Below are positions 26,378-34,663 of a stretch of 64,000 nucleotides of DNA, piece by piece. Positions within the stretch are counted from its first letter, which is position 1, and each line of letters starts with the position of its first letter. The notes under the pieces are model-generated. The model was not told where the DNA came from and searched no databases. It was given only the letters and a program-made list of their open reading frames with translations. The stretch spans positions 186,001-250,000 of the forward strand of contig CP048471.1 in assembly GCA_025559845.1 (NCBI GenBank), given 5' to 3'. The stretch comes from Agrobacterium tumefaciens. GTDB taxonomy: Bacteria > Pseudomonadota > Alphaproteobacteria > Rhizobiales > Rhizobiaceae. A program made the translations under genes and the position numbers.

Positions 26378-28153
26378 ATGGCAATTGTAAAAAATGAAGT
26401 CGATGCCGTCATCGTCGGCATGGGCTGGACCGGCGCGATCCTGGCCAAGGAACTCACTGAAGCAGGCATGAGCGTCGTGGCGCTCGAGCGCGGCGGCGAC
26501 CGCGATACCCAGCCGGATTTCGCCTATCCCCGCGTCGTCGATGAACTGGAAGGTTCCGTTCATCGCCGCTACCTCCAGAGCCTGTCGCAGGAAACCGTCA
26601 CGATCCGTCACGGCATTTCCGACACGGCAGTACCGATGCGCCAGATGGGTTCGTTCAAGCCCGGAACAGGCGTCGGCGGTGCCGGCTCGCACTGGTCGGG
26701 CTGTCAGTTCCGGGCACTTCCCGAGGACCTATATCTCCGCTCCAACATCGAGCAGCGTTACGGCAAGGATTTCATCCCTGAAGGCATGACGATCCAGGAT
26801 TTTCCAGTCACCTATGAAGAACTGGAAGAGCATTTCGACAAGTTCGAATATGTCTGTGGCACATCCGGCAAGGCAGGCGTTCTCAACGGCCAGCGCATCG
26901 AAGGCGGCAACCCGTTCGAGGGTTCCCGTTCGCGCGAATTCCCGCTTGGGCCGATGAAGAACTATCTCGGTGCTGAGATGTTCTACAAGGCGGCGGCCGA
27001 ATCCGGCTATCATGCCTATCCGATCCCGTCGGCAAACACCTCGGCTTCCTACGTCAACCCTTACGGTTGTCAGATGGGACCCTGCAATTTCTGCGGCTTC
27101 TGTTCCGACTACGGCTGTCTGAACTATTCCAAATCCAGCCCGAACACCAACATCCTGCCCGCGCTGCGCAAGGACAAGAATTTCGAACTGCGCGTCAACG
27201 CCCAGGTCCTCAAGGTGAACCTTGACAGCACCCGCAAGAAGGCTACGGGCGTCACCTATCTCGATGCCAATGGCACCGAATGCGAACAGCCTGCATCGAT
27301 TGTGCTGCTCTGTGCCTTCCAGCTCTACAACGTCCACCTGATGCTGGTATCGGGCATCGGCACGCCTTACGATCCTGTCACGGGCAAGGGCACGGTCGGC
27401 AGGAACTACTCGTACCAGAACCTCAACCGCATCAACCTGTTCTTCGACAAGGACGTGCAGGCAAACGCGTTCATCGGCACGGGCGGCGGCGGCGCGGTCT
27501 TCGACGACCTCAACGGCAACCAGCTCGACAATGCCGCGGCCGGCTTCATCGGTGGCGGCGTCATCTGGGCGCGTCAGCCGGGCAATGGACCGGTGCGCGG
27601 CATTCCCACGCCTCCGGGCACACCGCAATGGGGCACACAGTGGAAGCAGGCCGTCACGGATTCCTTCCGTCACAATTTCTACTACGAGGTCCAGGGCTCC
27701 TGCATGTCCTACCAGGACAGCTATCTCGATCTCGACCCCAACTACAAGGATGCCTTCGGCCGTCCGGCACTGCGCATGACCTTCAACTGGCATGACAACG
27801 AGATCAAGGGATCGCAGTTCCTGGTCGAAAAGGGCTTTGAAATGGTCAAGGCGCTCAACCCGAAGGCCGTCGCCGGTGACGCGAAAAAGCCGGGTGCGAA
27901 GTACAACGCGACGGCCTACCAGAGCACACATACCTGCGGCGGAGCCATCATGGGCAGCAATCCTGCCGATTCAGCTCTTAACCGCTACCTGCAGTCCTGG
28001 GACGTGCCGAACGTCTTCGTACCGGGCGCCAACGCTTTCCCGCAGAACAATGGCTACAACCCGACGGGCATGGTCGGTGCGCTTGCCTATTGGGCTGCCA
28101 AGGCGATCACAGAAAAATACATCAAGAGCCCTGGCGCTCTGATCGACGCATAA
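26378..28153 (+). CDS. GMC-type FAD flavoprotein, large subunit of membrane gluconate-type dehydrogenase
   Basis: The 591-residue protein begins with an FAD-binding Rossmann motif, AVIVGMGWTGAILAKELTEAG. It continues with ERGGDRDTQPDFAYP and the GMC signature GTGVGGAGSHWSGCQFR. A Cys-rich stretch, GPCNFCGFCSDYGC, is typical of gluconate-dehydrogenase-type large subunits. The active-site region QSTHTCGGAIMGSNP and the C-terminal NPTGMVGALAYWAAK complete the fold. It oxidises a sugar acid or polyol in the periplasm and passes electrons to the cytochrome subunit. Exact substrate is unknown. It has no own signal, so it is co-exported with the Tat subunit. Confidence 0.92.
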   Translation: MAIVKNEVDAVIVGMGWTGAILAKELTEAGMSVVALERGGDRDTQPDFAYPRVVDELEGSVHRRYLQSLSQETVTIRHGISDTAVPMRQMGSFKPGTGVGGAGSHWSGCQFRALPEDLYLRSNIEQRYGKDFIPEGMTIQDFPVTYEELEEHFDKFEYVCGTSGKAGVLNGQRIEGGNPFEGSRSREFPLGPMKNYLGAEMFYKAAAESGYHAYPIPSANTSASYVNPYGCQMGPCNFCGFCSDYGCLNYSKSSPNTNILPALRKDKNFELRVNAQVLKVNLDSTRKKATGVTYLDANGTECEQPASIVLLCAFQLYNVHLMLVSGIGTPYDPVTGKGTVGRNYSYQNLNRINLFFDKDVQANAFIGTGGGGAVFDDLNGNQLDNAAAGFIGGGVIWARQPGNGPVRGIPTPPGTPQWGTQWKQAVTDSFRHNFYYEVQGSCMSYQDSYLDLDPNYKDAFGRPALRMTFNWHDNEIKGSQFLVEKGFEMVKALNPKAVAGDAKKPGAKYNATAYQSTHTCGGAIMGSNPADSALNRYLQSWDVPNVFVPGANAFPQNNGYNPTGMVGALAYWAAKAITEKYIKSPGALIDA

Positions 28154-28165
28154 GGGGAACGATAG

Positions 28166-29503
28166 ATGAAAAAGATCCTTCTTTCCCTCGTCGGCTTCGG
28201 TGCGGTTGTCGGTGCCGGCATCCTTGGTTTCGCCTATTGGCCGACTTCGACGCGCGACATCGTCGCCATGCCCGACCTCAACGATGCCCAGACGATCGAG
28301 CGCGGCCGATATGTCGCGACCGCCTCCGATTGCGTCGCCTGCCACACGACCAAGGACAGCAAGCCATTTGTCGGCGGAGTGCCGTTCCACACGCCGATCG
28401 GCACGGTGTTTTCAACCAACATCACACCCGATCCGAAGACAGGCATCGGCGAGTACACGCTCGCAGACTTCGACCGGGCTGTGCGCCACGGTATCCGTAA
28501 GGATGGCGTTTCAGTCTTTCCGGCAATGCCATACCCATCCTACGCCTACCTGACGGACCAGGACGTGGCCGACATGTATGCCTACTTCATGAAGGGCGTG
28601 GAGCCGGTCGAGCACGCCAACCTCGACAACGACATCCCCTTCCCGCTGTCGATGCGTTTTCCGCTTGCGATCTGGCGCAAGGCGTTTGGTGCGGATCCGG
28701 ATGCCGTGGTATTCGACACCAAGCGATATCCGAACGAGGAGATCGCCCGCGGTGCGTATCTCGTGCAGGGTCCGGGACATTGCGGCGCATGCCACACGCC
28801 GCGCACCGCGACGATGGCCGAAAAGGGTCTCGATGAAAAATCCCCGGACTACCTTGCAGGTGGGCAGGTCATTGACGGCTGGTTCGCAATCAACCTGCGC
28901 GGTAACAATGCCGAGGGTCTCGGTCGCTGGAGCAAGGAAGACATCGTCGAAACCCTGTCCGGCAGCCGTAATGCACACTTCGGCGTCGTCGGAGCACCGA
29001 TGAACGAGGTTGTAACGCACAGCATGCAGAAGATGACGCCGTCTGACCTGCAGGCCATCGCCAGTTACCTCAAGACGCTCCCTGCGAGCGCCGGAGAGAA
29101 GGCAACCTATGCGGAAAAGCAGGAAACCGTCTTCGACAAGTCGGGACGCGGCGCCGAGATCTACATGGACAGCTGCAACGCCTGCCATCTGAGCAACGGT
29201 CGTGGTAGCATAAATGCCGTCCCGGCCCTTGCTGGAAACCCGACTGTTCTCGCACCGCATGCTGTATCGACCATCCGTGTCGTGCTCGATGGCGCAGTGC
29301 TCACATCGACGGACAGGCGGCCTGCCGATCTCGGCATGCCCGGCTTTGCGTGGCGCTACTCAGATCAAGAGGTCGCTGAACTTGTTACATTCCTGCGCTC
29401 CACATGGGGTAATGGGGCGAGCGCCGTGACTTCAGAGCAGGTCAAAACAGTACGCGCAGCCCTTGCAAAGGAGAAACAGTCAAAAGCTCCTGCCAAGCAT
29501 TAA
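28166..29503 (+). CDS. Triheme cytochrome c subunit of membrane gluconate-type dehydrogenase
   Basis: The 445-residue protein has an uncleaved or signal-type N-terminal helix (LLSLVGFGAVVGAGILGFAYW). It has three CxxCH heme sites at residues 56-60 (CVACH), 206-210 (CGACH) and 337-341 (CNACH). This three-domain arrangement is that of the cytochrome subunits of gluconate, alcohol and aldehyde dehydrogenases, which donate electrons to ubiquinone. It follows the large subunit by 12 bp. A hairpin follows the gene. Confidence 0.93.
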   Translation: MKKILLSLVGFGAVVGAGILGFAYWPTSTRDIVAMPDLNDAQTIERGRYVATASDCVACHTTKDSKPFVGGVPFHTPIGTVFSTNITPDPKTGIGEYTLADFDRAVRHGIRKDGVSVFPAMPYPSYAYLTDQDVADMYAYFMKGVEPVEHANLDNDIPFPLSMRFPLAIWRKAFGADPDAVVFDTKRYPNEEIARGAYLVQGPGHCGACHTPRTATMAEKGLDEKSPDYLAGGQVIDGWFAINLRGNNAEGLGRWSKEDIVETLSGSRNAHFGVVGAPMNEVVTHSMQKMTPSDLQAIASYLKTLPASAGEKATYAEKQETVFDKSGRGAEIYMDSCNACHLSNGRGSINAVPALAGNPTVLAPHAVSTIRVVLDGAVLTSTDRRPADLGMPGFAWRYSDQEVAELVTFLRSTWGNGASAVTSEQVKTVRAALAKEKQSKAPAKH

Positions 29504-29506
29504 GTC

Positions 29507-29540
29507 GCGGGTCGCTCGATCACAGGGTCGGGCGACCCGC
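29507..29540 (+). terminator. Hairpin after the dehydrogenase operon
   Basis: GCGGGTCGC and GCGACCCGC form a perfect 9-bp stem with a 16-nt loop, 3 bp after the cytochrome stop codon. There is no T-run, so efficiency is uncertain. Confidence 0.5.
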
Positions 29541-29824
29541 AAATCGCGCTGCAGAGATGACTTGCTATTGAACTAACCGAACCTGTGACCAGTGGCTTAC
29601 AATCCGCAAATAAATGAAAATTCCGACTTTTCACCTCCCAAGATACCAATATGAAGATCGGCGTGTACATATCCCGCGAAACAACCGGCTTCGGCCCGCC
29701 GCCGCGTGCAAACTCATCCCCTCTCCCAGTCGGCAGCTTGAATTCGGCATCCGTCAACCAGTCCAATGAGATCGTCCGACAGCTCGTACAGTTGCTGTGC
29801 AGCCAGATGCGCGATCACGGGCAA

Positions 29825-29866
29825 TATTTTCTATAAATCAAGTAGAATAAGAACGACCTGTCTTTC
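29825..29866 (+). promoter_or_regulatory. Sulfur-cluster motif, copy A
   Basis: TATTTTCTA, nine bases, then TAGAATAAGAACGACCTGTC and TTTC. The same layout with the same 9-bp spacing occurs at 43837-43878, and the 24-bp right half recurs at 37110-37133. All three sit upstream of units with sulfur-related genes. I infer a regulator site or shared promoter. The rest of 29541-30058 holds no supported gene. Confidence 0.6.
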
Positions 29867-29916
29867 TTTTCGGATTTGATCCGAGCTAAGACTGCAGCGG
29901 CATCATTGTGTTGTAC

Positions 29917-30034
29917 GCCGCATTGCTCGCAGCATACAAAATAACAATGCGGCCTATTTTATCGATACCCTCGATCACGATTGTCGGGGACGATGGACAG
30001 ATCAGATCTGTGTCCAGGCCTGATCTGTCCATCG
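29917..30034 (+). promoter_or_regulatory. Two stem-loops in the leader before the ketopantoate-reductase-like gene
   Basis: The first stem is GCCGCATTG (29917-29925) with CAATGCGGC (29945-29953). The second is a perfect 15-bp stem, CGATGGACAGATCAG (29991-30005) with CTGATCTGTCCATCG (30020-30034), ending 24 bp before the start codon. They may be an operator for the TetR encoded in the operon or RNA structures of the 5' leader. Confidence 0.5.
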
Positions 30035-30058
30035 TAGAAAAGTTCTGGAGCAGAACGT

Positions 30059-31087
30059 ATGAGGCGTTACGTAATAATCGGTGCAGGCGCAGTCGGTGCC
30101 AGCCTCGCCGCACAGTTCGAACTCAGCGGCATCAGCTATGCGATGGTCGGTCGCGGCAGCCAGATCGCGCATATCAGGACGGAAGGCCTGAGCTTTCAAC
30201 GACCATTCGGGACACGACAGATTAACCTGAATGCGTTTGGTCTGGACAATCCTCCCGAACTCACTACCGATGACATTCTGCTTCTGACGGTCAAATCTCA
30301 GGATGCGGCAGGCGCGCTTTCCTTCTGGTCCTGGCGCGTGGTCGACGGTGAGGAAAATGGCGTTGCTGCAAACCTTCCGATTGTCACCTTTCAGAACGGT
30401 CTGGCCACCGAGGTTGCAGCACTCAGAACATTTGCCAATGTCTATGGCGCAAGCATCCTCACACCGGCGCGATTCACGGAGACCGGCAAGGTGACGGTGG
30501 GCGGCGATCCGCAACTCGGTGTGGTGACCGTCGGCCGCTTTCCATCAGGGCATGATTCAACAAGCGAACAGATTGCCGCGGATCTGAACCGCGCCGGGTA
30601 CCTTGCCGAAAGCAGCGCGGATATCCGTCGTTGGAAATCGGCTAAGCTGCTGCACAACGTCAAAAACGCACTCGAACTGTTTGACGGAGCGGCGGACCTC
30701 AAGGCTTCAATCGGCGAAGCCCTGGTGGCTGAGGCGCAGAATGTCTTTCGGGCTGCGGGTTATACGCTTGCCGCACCGTCCGAGAGAACCATCGACATTT
30801 CCAACTGGAAAATAGCGCCAAACAGCGGCATCCTGCCCGGGCAGCAATCAACGTGGCAGAGCTTCACGCGCGGCGCTTCTAGTGAAGTCGATTATCTCAA
30901 TGGTGAAATCGTTCTTCTTGGCCGCCTCAACGGGGTCCCGACGCCCTATAACCACGCCGTTCAGGTGCTGACGGGAAAGCTGGAACATAGCGGCGGTTTT
31001 TCCGGCGCGCTTTCAATCAAGGCTTTGCAGGCATTCGCAGAAACCTCAGCTCCGACAAGCCACCCAGCTCGCGCCACCGCAGTGTGA
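30059..31087 (+). CDS. Ketopantoate reductase-like (ApbA/PanE family) dehydrogenase
   Basis: The 342-residue protein begins RRYVIIGAGAVGASLAAQFE, the NAD(P)-binding GxGxxG fold of PanE. DDILLLTVKSQDAAGAL and NGLATEVAALRTFANVYGA, both typical of the family, follow. The catalytic-domain lysine is likely in RRWKSAKLLHNVKNALEL. The C-terminus has GASSEVDYLNGEIVLLG and NGVPTPYNHAV, also typical. True PanE would be about 300 residues and in the pantothenate pathway. Here the location at the head of a sulfur-gene operon suggests reduction of some other 2-keto compound, perhaps from a mercapto-acid. Confidence 0.85.
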   Translation: MRRYVIIGAGAVGASLAAQFELSGISYAMVGRGSQIAHIRTEGLSFQRPFGTRQINLNAFGLDNPPELTTDDILLLTVKSQDAAGALSFWSWRVVDGEENGVAANLPIVTFQNGLATEVAALRTFANVYGASILTPARFTETGKVTVGGDPQLGVVTVGRFPSGHDSTSEQIAADLNRAGYLAESSADIRRWKSAKLLHNVKNALELFDGAADLKASIGEALVAEAQNVFRAAGYTLAAPSERTIDISNWKIAPNSGILPGQQSTWQSFTRGASSEVDYLNGEIVLLGRLNGVPTPYNHAVQVLTGKLEHSGGFSGALSIKALQAFAETSAPTSHPARATAV

Positions 31088-31121
31088 CCGCATTTCCCCA
31101 GAAGTAAATCAAAGCGTTCCC

Positions 31122-31691
31122 ATGAGAGAAACCATTTCCGACCAGATCCTTAACACCGCCAGCGCACTGTTTTATCGCGAAGGCATCAGAGCCGTCGGCA
31201 TCGATCGCATTATCGAAGAGGCAAACGTCGCCAAAGCCACGCTCTATCGGCACTTTCCCTCCAAGGATCATCTTGTCGCGGCCTATTTGCAGGCCCGTCA
31301 TAACCGGGTCATCCGCTCGCTCGAAGAGGTACGAGACGTGGCGGGTACGCAGCGTGAACAGATCAGGGTCATTTTCGAAAGACTCTACGAAAAGGCCGAC
31401 AGCCCCGAATTTCGCGGTTGCGCGTTTGCGCTGGCCGTAGCCGAACACGGTGATTCCGAACGCGTGGTTTCAGTTGCACGCACCCACAAGACCAAGGTCC
31501 GGGAAATCTTTGGTACCATCATGGCAAGGGTGGCCAACCGGCCTGAACAGGCGGCAGCCCATCTCGCCCTTCTCTACGAGGGCGCTCTTGCAACCGTCGC
31601 TGTCGGACGCGATCCACAGGCTGTGCTCATCGCCCGGGACTGTGCGTTGCACGTGTTCGACATGGAAACATCTTCCCAACAGCCATCCTGA
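31122..31691 (+). CDS. TetR-family regulator within the sulfur-gene operon
   Basis: The 189-residue protein has a canonical TetR helix-turn-helix (ILNTASALFYREGIRAVGID, then ANVAKATLYRHFPSKD). The C-terminal domain has the GCAFALAVAEHG pattern seen in a common TetR subgroup. It lies 34 bp after the PanE-like gene and 11 bp before the next gene. It is probably cotranscribed and a local regulator. The large palindrome at 29991-30034 is a possible binding site. Confidence 0.9.
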   Translation: MRETISDQILNTASALFYREGIRAVGIDRIIEEANVAKATLYRHFPSKDHLVAAYLQARHNRVIRSLEEVRDVAGTQREQIRVIFERLYEKADSPEFRGCAFALAVAEHGDSERVVSVARTHKTKVREIFGTIMARVANRPEQAAAHLALLYEGALATVAVGRDPQAVLIARDCALHVFDMETSSQQPS

Positions 31692-31702
31692 AAGCAGCAG
31701 CA

Positions 31703-32305
31703 ATGACGAAGACAATCGACTACTTCTTTAGCGTCGGCTCCCCGTGGGCCTATATCGGCCTCGAAGCATTTGCGGCTCTTGCCCGCGAGCAGGGCGCCAC
31801 GATCCGCCCGCACGTCATCCCGCTGATTGAAGACAATGGCGGGATTTATTCGCGCAACCGGCCTGAAGCCCGCCGCGCCTATTGGACAAAAGACCTGAAG
31901 CGGTGGGCCGCGGTGCGCGGCAAGGAATTGAGCCTGGACAACCGCGCCGATCTTTCCGATCCGACCCCGGCCGGTCTGATGGTGCTTGCCGCTATCCAAT
32001 CCGGCCAGGACTGGCTGAAACTCACCGCGGTACTCCAGCAAGCCTTCTGGGGACGTGGAGACGATATCGGCAATGCAGGTGTGCGCCGTTCAATCGCCGA
32101 TGCAGCAGGGTTTGACGGAGCGGCACTGGACGAACTCGCCGAGAGCGACGCGATCCAGACGATCCGTGACGCTGATTTCGAGATCGCCAAGACATCGGGC
32201 GTGTTCGGCCTCCCAACCTATGGCTACGAAGGTGAGCTCTATTGGGGGCAGGACAGCCTGCCGTTCCTTGAACGTCACCTCAAGGGTGAAAAGCTGGTCG
32301 CCTGA
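31703..32305 (+). CDS. DsbA-fold 2-hydroxychromene-2-carboxylate isomerase family protein
   Basis: The 200-residue protein starts TIDYFFSVGSPWAYIGLEAFAAL, the kappa-GST/HCCA isomerase N-terminus with the SPWAY active-site serine. It ends TSGVFGLPTYGYEGELYWGQDSLPFLERHL, the conserved cis-Pro region and C-terminus. Members act with glutathione on aromatic or thioether substrates. In this operon it may handle a glutathione or thiol conjugate; the substrate is unknown. Confidence 0.88.
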   Translation: MTKTIDYFFSVGSPWAYIGLEAFAALAREQGATIRPHVIPLIEDNGGIYSRNRPEARRAYWTKDLKRWAAVRGKELSLDNRADLSDPTPAGLMVLAAIQSGQDWLKLTAVLQQAFWGRGDDIGNAGVRRSIADAAGFDGAALDELAESDAIQTIRDADFEIAKTSGVFGLPTYGYEGELYWGQDSLPFLERHLKGEKLVA

Positions 32306-32388
32306 CCTTCTCTTACTTTGTGCGCCGCAAGACGCGGCGCATCATTCTTCTGCGACCTTTGCCGAATACCGTCTTTTCGGAGTTTTCC

Positions 32389-33252
32389 ATGTCTCTCACC
32401 CTGCCCGGCCCTCTCGTCTCTACCGAATGGCTGGCGACGCATCTTGATCATCCTGATCTCGTCATCCTCGATGGTTCATTCAAGCTTCCGGGTGTGACGC
32501 CTGCCGCTGCTGAGGATTTCGCCGCGCGGCATATTCCAAAAGCGCGTTTCTTCGATATCGATGCCATCGCCGATCATGATGCATCGCTGCCGCATATGCT
32601 GCCGTCCGCTGAAGATTTCGAGCGCCATGCGCGTGCGCTCGGAATTTCAAACGATAGCCTCGTGGTCGTCTACGACACGCCGGGTCTGATGTCGGCAGGC
32701 CGTGTCTGGTGGACATTGCGCACCTTCAGTCATGAGAAAGTCGCCATTCTCGATGGAGGGTTCCGCAAATGGACGTCGGAAGGACGCCCGGTCAGCGATA
32801 CCATCGCGCCCTTTGAAGAAGGACATTTTCAGGCCCGTTTCAATGCCGATGCCGTCCGTTCAAAGGCGCAGGTGCTTGCCAATCTCGATAGCCATGACGA
32901 ACAGGTGATCGACGCACGGTCCGCCGGACGCTTCACGGCAGAAGAAAAGGAAGCCCGACCCGGATTGCGGTCCGGCCATATTCCCGGCAGTTTCAACCTG
33001 CCTTTCACCACGCTGACAAATGCGCAGACCGGCGAATTGCTGGATGCTGCGGCCATCGCCACAGCATTTGAAGCCGCGGGGTTGGATCTGTCCCGCCCCG
33101 TGATTGCAAGCTGCGGTTCGGGTGTGACGGCAGGGGCACTTGCCTTCGGCCTTCATCTTGTAGGAAAAAACGATGTCGCGGTTTACGACGGCTCGTGGAC
33201 CGAGTGGGGCCAGCCGGGTGACACGCCGGTCGAAACCGGAGAGCGCGCATGA
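32389..33252 (+). CDS. sseA: 3-mercaptopyruvate sulfurtransferase (two rhodanese domains)
   Basis: I take ATG 32389, with CGGAG upstream, giving 287 residues starting SLTLPGPLVSTEWLA. Two rhodanese domains are visible: the N-terminal inactive one (DGSFKLPG, ARHIPKARFFDIDAIAD) and the C-terminal catalytic one with Cys242 in SCGSGVTAG. The CGSGVT loop is the mercaptopyruvate-type form; thiosulfate-type enzymes have CRKGVT. It moves sulfur from mercaptopyruvate to a thiol or cyanide acceptor. It overlaps the next gene by ATGA. Confidence 0.92.
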   Translation: MSLTLPGPLVSTEWLATHLDHPDLVILDGSFKLPGVTPAAAEDFAARHIPKARFFDIDAIADHDASLPHMLPSAEDFERHARALGISNDSLVVVYDTPGLMSAGRVWWTLRTFSHEKVAILDGGFRKWTSEGRPVSDTIAPFEEGHFQARFNADAVRSKAQVLANLDSHDEQVIDARSAGRFTAEEKEARPGLRSGHIPGSFNLPFTTLTNAQTGELLDAAAIATAFEAAGLDLSRPVIASCGSGVTAGALAFGLHLVGKNDVAVYDGSWTEWGQPGDTPVETGERA

Positions 33253-34625
33253 GCGCGCTGCCAGCTTCTCTGGCTGAAGCGCTCAGCAAACGCTTCGCCG
33301 ACCGCTTTTCAGTGTCTCAGACACTGCGTGAACAGCACGGGCGTGGTGAATCCCACCACACTGCGGCCATTCCGGACGCCGTGGTCTTTGCAGATACGAC
33401 GGATGAGGTTTCCGAAATCGTCCGCCTTTGCGCAGCCGAAAACGTGCCGGTCATTGCTTTTGGTGCCGGCACGTCTCTGGAAGGACATCTGACTGCGGTG
33501 CGTGGCGGGGTTTCCATCGACCTGTCGCGCCTGTCGCGGATTTCCCGCGTCAGCCCGGAGGATCTCGACTGCACGGTCGAAGCGGGTGTGACGCGAGAGC
33601 AGCTCAACAGTTACCTTCGCGATCTAGGCCTGTTCTTCCCCATCGATCCCGGCGCCAACGCCTCGATTGGCGGCATGGCCTCGACGCGCGCATCAGGCAC
33701 CAATGCCGTGCGTTACGGAACCATGCGCGAAAACGTCTTGGGTCTGACCGTTGTATTGCCGGATGGAAAGATCATCCGGACCGGCGGCCGAGCACGAAAA
33801 TCCTCGGCAGGTTATGACCTGACGCGGCTGTTTGTCGGCTCTGAAGGCACGCTCGGGATCATCACCGAGGTGACACTGCGCCTTTACGGAATTCCGGAAA
33901 CCATTTCGGCAGCGCTTTGCTCGTTTGAAAATGTCGAACAGGCCGTGTCGGCCGCGATCCAGGTCGTCCAGCTCGGTATTCCGGTTGCCCGTATGGAGCT
34001 GATGGATCGCGGTTTGATCCAGGCCGTCAACACCTACTCCAACCTCTCACTGAAACTTGAAGACACGCTCGCCTTCGAATTTCATGGCGCACCGGCAAGC
34101 GTGCAGGAACAGGTTGAAACGGTTGCCGAAATCGTCAGGGAGAATGGAGGCCGCGATTTCGAGTGGGCCAATGCTCCCGAAGATCGCAACCGGCTGTGGA
34201 AGGCGCGACACAACGCGTTTTATGCCGTGGTGTCGCAGCGTGCCAACGCCAAGGGCTGGTCGTCCGATGTCTGCGTGCCTGTGTCGGAACTCAGCGGCTG
34301 CATTCTGAAAACCCGAGAACTGCTGGCCGGCTGCAGCGTGCCCGCTGCCATTCTCGGCCACGTCGGTGATGGCAACTACCACGTCGTTTTTGCTGTGGAC
34401 CCGACCAGCCAGTTCGAGCTCGATGAGGTCGCGGCAATCAACAAGAAGATGGTGCAACACGCGATTTCGGTGGGCGGTACATCAACAGGCGAACATGGTG
34501 TCGGCACGGGCAAGATTGCCTATCTTCGCCAGGAACATGGCGATGCGGTGGAACTCATGGCAATTATCAAGAACGCAATTGACCCCACCGGTATCATGAA
34601 CCCGGGCAAAATCATTCCGCAATAG
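33249..34625 (+). CDS. FAD-linked 2-hydroxyacid oxidase (D-lactate dehydrogenase/GlcD type)
   Basis: The 458-residue protein has the PCMH-type FAD domain (AENVPVIAFGAGTSLEGHLT, IDPGANASIGGMASTRASGTNAVRYG, LFVGSEGTLGIITEVTLRL). The FAD-oxidase C-terminal domain follows, with AILGHVGDGNYHVVF and GTSTGEHGVGTGKIAYL, ending DPTGIMNPGKIIP. This is the cytochrome-type D-lactate dehydrogenase family. In context it may oxidise D-2-hydroxy acids such as 3-mercaptolactate to feed the sulfurtransferase translated just upstream; that link is inference. Start overlaps the previous stop by 4 bp. Confidence 0.92.
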   Translation: MSALPASLAEALSKRFADRFSVSQTLREQHGRGESHHTAAIPDAVVFADTTDEVSEIVRLCAAENVPVIAFGAGTSLEGHLTAVRGGVSIDLSRLSRISRVSPEDLDCTVEAGVTREQLNSYLRDLGLFFPIDPGANASIGGMASTRASGTNAVRYGTMRENVLGLTVVLPDGKIIRTGGRARKSSAGYDLTRLFVGSEGTLGIITEVTLRLYGIPETISAALCSFENVEQAVSAAIQVVQLGIPVARMELMDRGLIQAVNTYSNLSLKLEDTLAFEFHGAPASVQEQVETVAEIVRENGGRDFEWANAPEDRNRLWKARHNAFYAVVSQRANAKGWSSDVCVPVSELSGCILKTRELLAGCSVPAAILGHVGDGNYHVVFAVDPTSQFELDEVAAINKKMVQHAISVGGTSTGEHGVGTGKIAYLRQEHGDAVELMAIIKNAIDPTGIMNPGKIIPQ

Positions 34626-34663
34626 ACAGTGTTTGCGGAAGCCGTCATGCGAGGGAGCCTGCC

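Noticed and set aside
26729..27931. 400-codon minus-strand frame opposite the GMC flavoprotein
   Set aside because: It is a shadow of a strongly supported gene, with repetitive Val/Arg/Glu composition and no ribosome site.
29651..29836. 61-codon plus-strand frame after the dehydrogenase operon
   Set aside because: It runs into the shared sulfur motif, lacks a ribosome site and has no family pattern.
31122..31691. Assigning this TetR as the regulator of the shared sulfur motif
   Set aside because: The motif also precedes two other units without such a regulator and is not a typical TetR palindrome; the 15-bp dyad at 29991-30034 is the better local candidate.
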